This document shows positions 58,086 to 64,000 of a DNA stretch of 64,000 nt, one piece after another. Each line of letters opens with the position of its first letter. The first letter of the stretch is position 1. Below the pieces are notes generated by a model. The model did no database searches. It was not told the DNA's origin and saw only the letters and a list, made by a program, of their open reading frames with translations. The position numbers and the translations under genes are program-made. The stretch spans positions 75,498,018 through 75,562,017 of the forward strand of contig NC_084741.1 of assembly GCF_033978785.1 (NCBI RefSeq). Reading direction: 5' to 3'. This DNA is from Entelurus aequoreus (Eukaryota > Chordata > Actinopteri > Syngnathiformes > Syngnathidae).

Positions 58086-58089
58086 TTAA

Positions 58090-58672
58090 GAACACACATA
58101 ATTGTGGCAGACATGTGATGACTTTTGCTACAGTATAGCCTGTCTATTTCATTTTCATGGGTGTTTTAGAACAAGACAGTAGCTGGCTGACATTTAGTTC
58201 ATTATTTCACATTGAATTGTTGAATCATTTTGAAACATAAACAACAAATACCTGCAAGATATTTGTTATTTTATGCTATAAATCACAAATGGCTATTCAG
58301 ATAAAGGGAGTTAGCTAAAAGTTTGTAAGTTTTTTTATTTTTGCATGAGTTTTGCATTTGGAGCAGTTGGAAAAATTTGGCTATAAAATCCAAGGCAGAA
58401 TCCACTAAAGCAGAAACGTTGGTTTGAGTTGCTCAACGTCGGGACCTAATTCCCACGGGCCAAATCCGGCCCACGAGCCATAGTTTGGGGACCCTTGATC
58501 CAGACAATATAAATACGTAACAAAATTATATAACGAGAAGCAATTTACCATACTGTATAGGAAGAAACACACACATATATACAGTATACATATATACACA
58601 CAAACACTAAATTTGACATACAAAATAACTACTATTTTTAAGAACAAGTTACAGTAATATATAATATATATA
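58090..58672 (+). other. Spacer with hAT-type right end
   Basis: TAGTTTGGGGACCCTTG at about 58481-58497 looks like the right end of a hAT short element; no left end is found. Otherwise unassigned AT-rich DNA. Confidence 0.4.
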
Positions 58673-58674
58673 TA

Positions 58675-59199
58675 CACTACCGTTCAAAAGTTTGGGGTCA
58701 CCCAAACAATTTTGTAGAATAGCCTTCATTTCTAAGAACAAGAATAGACTGTCGAGTTTCAGATGAAAGTTCTCTTTTTCTGGCCATTTTGAGCGTTTAA
58801 TTGACCCCACAAATGTGATGCTCCAGAAACTCAATCTGCTCAAAGGAAGGTCAGTTTTGTAGCTTCTGTAACGAGCTAAACTGTTTTCAGATGTGTGAAC
58901 ATGATTGCACAAGGGTTTTCTAATCATCAATTAGCCTTCTGAGCCAATCAGCAAACACATTGTACCATTAGAACACTGGAGTGATAGTTGCTGGAAATGG
59001 GCCTCTATACACCTATGTAGATATTGCACCAAAAACCAGACATTTGTAACTAGAATAGTCATTTCCCACATTAGCAATGTATAGAGTGTATTTCTTTAAA
59101 GTTAAGACTAGTTTAAAGTTATCTTCATTGAAAAGTACAGTGCTTTTCTTTCAAAAATAAGGACATTTCTATGTGACCCCAAACTTTTAAACGGTAGAG
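58675..59199. mobile_element. Tc1-type short element
   Basis: Inverted ends with ACCGTTCAAAAGTTTGGGGT and ACCCCAAACTTTTAAACGGT, bounded by TA dinucleotides (58673-58674, 59200-59201). 525 bp, no transposase. The family is widespread in teleosts. Confidence 0.87.
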
Positions 59200-59213
59200 T
59201 ATATATATACATG

Positions 59214-59216
<3 letters not shown>

Positions 59217-59283
<67 letters not shown>
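59217..59283. repeat. (TA)n microsatellite
   Basis: About 66 bp of TA. Confidence 0.95.
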
Positions 59284-59293
<10 letters not shown>

Positions 59294-60594
59294 AATTATA
59301 TGGGTAGATATTTGTTCTAAAAAGGGTATTTCAACAAGTAAACAGTACAGTAGGTAGTTGATGTTGATATATGTAATGCACATAAGGGTATTCTAGTCAG
59401 ATGCGCGTGTGTAAATATGCGATGTGTAAATATCAAAATATTACGTACGTCGAATCACTTTTTGTCAGGCAATATTACATTTAATGACAATTTTACATAA
59501 ATGAATACATCCAAACACGTTGTACATATTTATTATTTGCAGGTAGAAATAACAGTTACAATTGTGTGTATATCTTCCAAGCAAGAAAGAAGTTTGATCA
59601 CTAGTTCTATTAGTTCTAATAGAATGTTATGATCGACGGTATCGAAAGCAGCGCTAAGACATGGATGACACATCAGCATCCATAGTTAGCAATAGATCAT
59701 TAGTCATTCTTGCGAGGGCTGTCTCCTTAGAGTGATTTGCCCTGATATCGGACTGAAAGGGTTCACAGGGATTGTTAGACGCTAAGTGTTCATTGTGCAA
59801 CAATTTTATCAAGGATTTTCGAGATAAAGGGAAGGTGAGACACCGGCCGGTAGTTTACCATGAGGTCAGGATCGAGGTTAGGTCTTTTAAGCAGAGGATG
59901 TCATGACTTGATTCTTGGGGTTTGCTTCTCCGGAAGGCAAAGGAAAATTGGCGCGGGCAAGGCGTGAATTTAAATACATAATTTATTTATTAACACTAAT
60001 AAACTACAAAAAAGGAAGCAAACAAATGGCGCGCCCAAAGGCGGAAATACAAACTTGACTAAGAAACAAAAGACATGCACGTGGGCACAAAAACTATGAA
60101 CAAAGAAACAAAAACACTAACAGTGGTCTTAATAAACAAAACTTACTTGGTATGAGAAAAAACATGAAAAAGAGCAGCATGGATCATCAGAGTGGCAGGA
60201 GTGTGAATGTGTGAGGACGCCAGGACGAACAACAGAAACAGACAGATTTAAATAGTGACGTGATCAGTGAAAACAGGTGCGTGACTCGAAACGTGAAACA
60301 GGTGCGTGACAAGACAGGTGAAAACTAATGGGTGACCATGGAAACCAAACCAAGCAAGGAAGTGCAACCAGGAACTAAAAAGAGTCCAAAAAACAAACAC
60401 ATGGCCAAAACAAAAGCATGAACAGACATGACAGAGGATCAATAACCGCTTTTTTGAATGCTACGGGAACAGTGCCAGAGGAAAGTGATAAGTTAATAAT
60501 ATTTAGCACTGATGGTCCTAATATTACAAACAGCTCCTTGATAAGTTTCCCAGGAAGTGGGTCAAGTAAACATGTTTGTTTTGTCACATTTATT
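59284..60594. other. Unassigned stretch with LINE scrap and dispersed repeat
   Basis: 59580-59900 and 60420-60590 look like two halves of one LINE-like fragment in reverse orientation (minus-strand frame with LDPLPGKLIKELFVILGPS and NIINLSLSSGTVPVAFKKAV, an RT palm approach motif). It is split by a 500-bp dispersed repeat (about 59905-60418). No host gene. Confidence 0.55.
60375..60587 (-). pseudogene. LINE reverse transcriptase fragment (Jockey/L2-type)
   Basis: The minus-strand frame contains DPLPGKLIKELF, then NIINLSLSSGTVPVAFKKAV and an Ile-Asp-Pro, the stretch just before the first RT catalytic block in L2/Jockey/Rex1-type LINEs. It is cut on the left by the dispersed repeat and continues, degraded, at 59580-59900. 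Confidence 0.72.
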
Positions 60595-62880
60595 AATGTT
60601 TTATAGTTTTAAAATGATGGGCGTTTTATAGTTTTTAGGTTATTACCGTTTTATAGTTTTAAAAGTTTGAATGTTTTATAGTTTTGAAGTTATTGTCGGT
60701 TTATAGTTGTAGGTTATCAACGCTTTATAGTTTGGAAGTTATTAACGTGTTATAGTTTTTAGGTTATTACCGTTTTGTTGTTTTTAGGTTATTAATGTTG
60801 TAAAGTTTTGAAGTTATTAATGTTTTATAGACTACGAAAGGGACAAGCGGTAGAAAATGGATGGATGTTTTATACTTTTGAAGTTATTAATGTTTTATAG
60901 TTTTTAAGTGATTAACGTTTTTAGTTTTAGAATTATCGTTTTATGGTTTTTAAGTTATGAAGGTTTTATAGTTCTTAGGTTATTAACGTTTTATTGTTTA
61001 TATGAATGGTTGATTTATATAGGCTAGTAAGGTAAAGTTTTGTACCTGACAAGTTTCGGCTACCTTGCTTCACGTTTTTAAGTGATCAACGTTTTATAGT
61101 TTTTAAGTGATTAACGTTTGTATAGTTTTTAGGTTATTAACATTTTATTGTTTTTAAGTGATCAACGTTTTATAGATTCTAAGTGATTAACATTTGATAG
61201 TTTTTAGGTTATTAATGTTGTATAGTTTTGAGGTTATTAATCTTTTATAGTTTTTAAGTTATTAACGTTTTATAGTTTTTAATTTTTGTAATGTTTTATA
61301 GACCCCAAAAAGGACAAGCGGTAGAAAATAGATAGATGTTTTATAGTTTTTAAGTTATTAATGTTTTATAATTTTTAAGTGATTCACGTTTTATAGTTTT
61401 AGAATTATCGTTATATGTTTTTTAAGTCATGAAAGTTTTACAGTTTTTAGGTTATTACCGTTTTATAGTTTTTAAGTGATTAACGTCTTTATAGTTTTTA
61501 GGTTATTACCATTTCATATTTTTTAAGTGATAGTTTTTAAGAGGTTGTTACGGTTTTATAGTTTTTATAGACCCCAAAAGGGACAAGCGGTGGAAAATGT
61601 ATGGATGTTTTATAGTTTTTAAGTTATTAATGTTTTATAGACGCCGAAAGGGACAAGTGGTAGAAAATGGATGGATGTTTTATAGTTTTTAAGTTATTAA
61701 TGTTTTATAGTTTTTAAGTGATTAACGTTTCATAGTTTTAGAATTCTCGTTTTATGGTTTTTAAGTTATGAACGTTTTATAGTTCTTAGGTTTTAACGTT
61801 TTATTGTTTTTAAGTGATCACATTTTGAAGTTTTTAGGTTATTACCATTTCATCTTTTTTAAGTGATAGTTTTTAAGAGGTTATCACGGTTTTATAAGTT
61901 TTTAAGTTAATGTTTTATAGACCCCGAAAGGGACAAGCAGTAGAAAATGTACGAACGTTTTATAGTTTTTAGGTTATTACCGTTTTATAGTTTTAAAAGT
62001 TTGAACGTTTCAGAGTTTTGAAGTTATTGTTGATTTATAGTTTTTGATTATTAACGTTTTATAGTTTGGAAGTTATTAACGGTTTATAGTTAGGAAGTTA
62101 TTAACGTTTTATAGTTTGTAGGTTATTCATATTTTATACTTTGAAAGTTATTAACATTTTATTGTTTTTAGGTTATTAACGTTTTATAGTTTTTAACTTG
62201 TTAACGTTTTATAGTTTTGAAGTTATTGTCGATTTATAGTTTTAGGTTATTAACGTTTTATAGTTTTGAACTTATTAACGTTTTATAGTTTTAAAGTTAT
62301 TAACGTTTATAGTTTTTAGGTTATTCATATTTTATACTTTTGAAGTTATTAACGTTTTATAGTTTTTAGGTTATTAACGTTTTATTGTTTTTTTATTATT
62401 AACGTTTTTTTAGTTTTGAGGTTATTAACGTTTTTTTAGTTTTGAGGTTATTAACGTTTTATAGTTTTGAAGTTGTTAACGTTTTATAGTTTTGAAGTTA
62501 TTGTCGATTTATAGTTTTAGGTTATTAACGTTTTATAGTTTGGAAGTTATTAACGTTTTATAGTTTTAGGTTATTAACCTTTTATTGATTTTAGGTTATT
62601 AAACGTTGTATAGTGTTCAGGTTATTAATGTTTTATAGACCCCGAAAGGGACAAGCGGTAAAAAAAATGGATGGATGTTTTATAGTTTTTACGTTATTAA
62701 TGATTTATAGTTTTAGAATTATCGTTTTATGGTTTTCAATTTATGAACGTTTTATAGTTCTTAGTTTATTAACGTTTTTTTTTTTGTTTTTTTAAGTGAT
62801 TAACGTTTTATAGTTTTTAGGTTATTGCCATTTCATATTTTTTAAGTGATAGTTTTTAAGTTATGGCCGTTTTGTGAAGT
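60595..62880 (+). repeat. AT-rich satellite of about 25-bp units with embedded LINE-tail scraps
   Basis: About 2.3 kb of loosely conserved units of the type ACGTTTTATAGTTTTTAGGT plus TATTA. Six pieces of about 37 bp with GGGACAAGCGGTAGAAAATG and ATGGATG lie at 60831-60867, 61301-61338, 61570-61607, 61640-61677, 61919-61957 and 62638-62677. No coding content. Confidence 0.9.
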
Positions 62881-62969
62881 CTTGGGTGATACTTGAGAAA
62901 TTGTGTCCAACATGATACAACTTTTAATTAATGTATGACTTTAATAAGTTGTAAATGGAAAAAAAAACT

Positions 62970-62975
62970 TTTATT
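62970..62975 (-). terminator. Polyadenylation signal AATAAA overlapping the kcne1-like stop codon
   Basis: On the minus strand CAA TAA A contains AATAAA; the stop TAA (62971-62973) is inside it. If used, the 3' untranslated region would be only about 20-30 nt. A downstream signal may exist in the satellite. Confidence 0.5.
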
Positions 62976-63354
62976 GTGACGTAGTGAGAGGCACACATTC
63001 ATGCTCTTGTCCTGCTGTTGCTAGGTTACAGATGACCACGGACGCCGCAGCCTGGGCGGCCGCGCACGGCGTCCTGACGCGGGTCCAGTCACGGGCAATG
63101 TACTGGTGGTAGGGGTCCTGGGAACTCTCCGTCTTCCTGGAGCGGATGAAGCTGAGCATGACGCCTAAGGAGAAGAAGCCGAACATGCCGAGCACCAGGA
63201 GGACGAAGAGCGCGGCCTGGGTCGACCCCCGGGGAGCCGTCCACCGTGACGGCGCGCCGGTGTGGTTGTGCTCAGGCGGCGGAAGAAGACCGCTTGTGTT
63301 GAGGCAGTGCGGCAACAGCGAGGAAGTCACTTCGGTGGCGTTGATGTGCGACAT
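62971..63354 (-). CDS. kcne1: Voltage-gated K+ channel beta subunit, KCNE1-like
   Basis: A 127-codon single-exon gene, the usual coding layout for KCNE1. KCNE1 is a single-pass membrane protein that binds KCNQ1 and slows its activation (IKs current). Seen here: an extracellular N-terminus with three N-glycosylation sequons (N5, N19, N30), no signal peptide, and a membrane segment at about 48-70 with LGMFGFFSLGVMLSFIRS, then the juxtamembrane Arg/Lys cluster (RSRK) and the SSQDPYHQYI block. This agrees best with KCNE1 (human FTL triplet; here FSL at 61-63). The C-terminus after about residue 90 is Ala/Cys-rich and less conserved. The start is chosen because of N-terminal similarity (Asn-Ala-Thr near residue 5). 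An acceptor (CTGTGCTTGTAG, minus strand, near 63388-63399) suggests a non-coding 5' exon further right. Another KCNE paralogue is less likely. Confidence 0.9.
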   Translation of the reverse strand: MSHINATEVTSSLLPHCLNTSGLLPPPEHNHTGAPSRWTAPRGSTQAALFVLLVLGMFGFFSLGVMLSFIRSRKTESSQDPYHQYIARDWTRVRTPCAAAQAAASVVICNLATAGQEHECVPLTTSQ

Positions 63355-63673
63355 GGCCGCCCTCTGCTGGACACTCCGATAACTGCCGCTACAAGCACAG
63401 GTGAGCTCCGTTAGTGTACACCTGATTCTTTATTTTTTGGTTGTCTAATGTATGTTTGCATAATTATCTCACCATTAAATCATATTTAATCAAACTAATA
63501 AGTGTTGCAGACTTACATAAAACTTATAAATATGCAATACTGATTCTGAAATTGTTGGAACACATAGATAGCAACATTAGCTTATAGGTAGCATTTGCTA
63601 ATAACGAGCATTATCCTTATAGATAGCATTTGCTTGTAGCTAGCATTAGTTAATAGCTAGTGTTCGCTTATAG
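63355..63673 (-). promoter_or_regulatory. 5' flank of kcne1-like gene
   Basis: Contains the likely 3' splice site for a leader exon (near 63388). Further right are four or more near-repeats of TAGCATTTGCT / TAGCTAGCATT type (63585-63670). No promoter elements are identifiable. Confidence 0.45.
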
Positions 63674-64000
63674 CAGGGGTATCCAAAGTGCCGCCCGGGG
63701 GCCATTTGCGGCCCGCAGGTCATTTTTTAACGGCCCCACGGCACATTTTAATAATACGATTAAAAAAAATCAAAACATAAAAAGTGGTATAAAAGAGCAA
63801 ACAGGTGAAATGTAACAAGAAAATGTTACAATGTTTACTCTAATAACACAAAGCTGCCATGCAGGCTGTTTCTTTCTTTAAAAAATTATAATTAATCAAA
63901 ATCAATGTTATTATGAATTATTGACTTATTCAAGGCTCCATTTACATCACATTGAATATTCCACTTTGAGATTGAGTTTTTTGGGAAATGTTGCATATTT
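63674..64000. mobile_element. hAT short element, left end (cut by window edge)
   Basis: Starts CAGGGGTATCCAAAGTGCCG followed by GGCCATTTGCGGCCCGCAG, the same group as the elements at 51625 and 54842. The right end lies outside the window. Confidence 0.75.

Noticed and set aside
60595..62880. Centromeric satellite
   Set aside because: Units are too diverged and the array too short, and it abuts an intact gene within 100 bp.

Overview
The window is vertebrate, almost certainly teleost, nuclear DNA. It has spliced exons with GT/AG borders, long (TA)n tracts, fish-type tRNA-derived SINEs, hAT, Tc1 and TTAA-flanked DNA elements, L1/Tx1, L2-like and RTE-like LINEs, and a BEL/Pao retrotransposon. 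Several dispersed repeats look to me like those of pipefish (Syngnathidae), but that is recognition from memory and weakly held. Repeats fill most of the window; host coding sequence is about 1 to 1.5 kb.

Layout. (1) 0.9-32.1 kb, plus strand: four diverged copies of one ancestral segment. It contained a pyrin-domain (PYD)-like exon, a short Pro/Arg-rich linker exon (four copies, A1-A4) and a downstream L1. Unit 1 is about 0.9-6.4 kb, unit 2 about 7.1-18.3 kb, unit 3 about 20.6-29.8 kb and unit 4 about 30.7-32.1 kb. Units 1 and 2 share the same hAT insertion; unit 3 still carries the empty site. (2) 32.1-39.5 kb: a TIR element, a LINE/SINE tail, a 5' half of a BEL/Pao element on the minus strand, and a TTAA element. 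(3) 39.5-50.3 kb, plus strand: three copies of an intron-plus-exon block with short Asp/Ser-rich linker exons (B1-B3), then one intact terminal CARD exon. (4) 50.3-62.9 kb: nested hAT, Tc1, TTAA and SINE insertions and a 2.3-kb AT-rich satellite. (5) 62.97-63.35 kb, minus strand: a single-exon kcne1-like gene.

How the genes fit together. The PYD-like exons, all seven linker exons and the CARD exon lie on the plus strand, and every junction is phase 1. They can therefore be joined in any number without breaking the frame. The simplest reading is one locus (or a decayed cluster) for an ASC/PYCARD-like inflammasome adaptor, PYD - linker - CARD, whose linker exons and 5' half have been repeatedly duplicated. 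Both readable PYD copies lack the N-terminal helix and the third carries stops. A complete PYD may lie left of the window, or the 5' copies may be pseudogenes. The linker exon differs between units 1 and 2 although the flanking introns are almost identical, which is the most unusual signal here. The kcne1-like gene is an independent neighbour.
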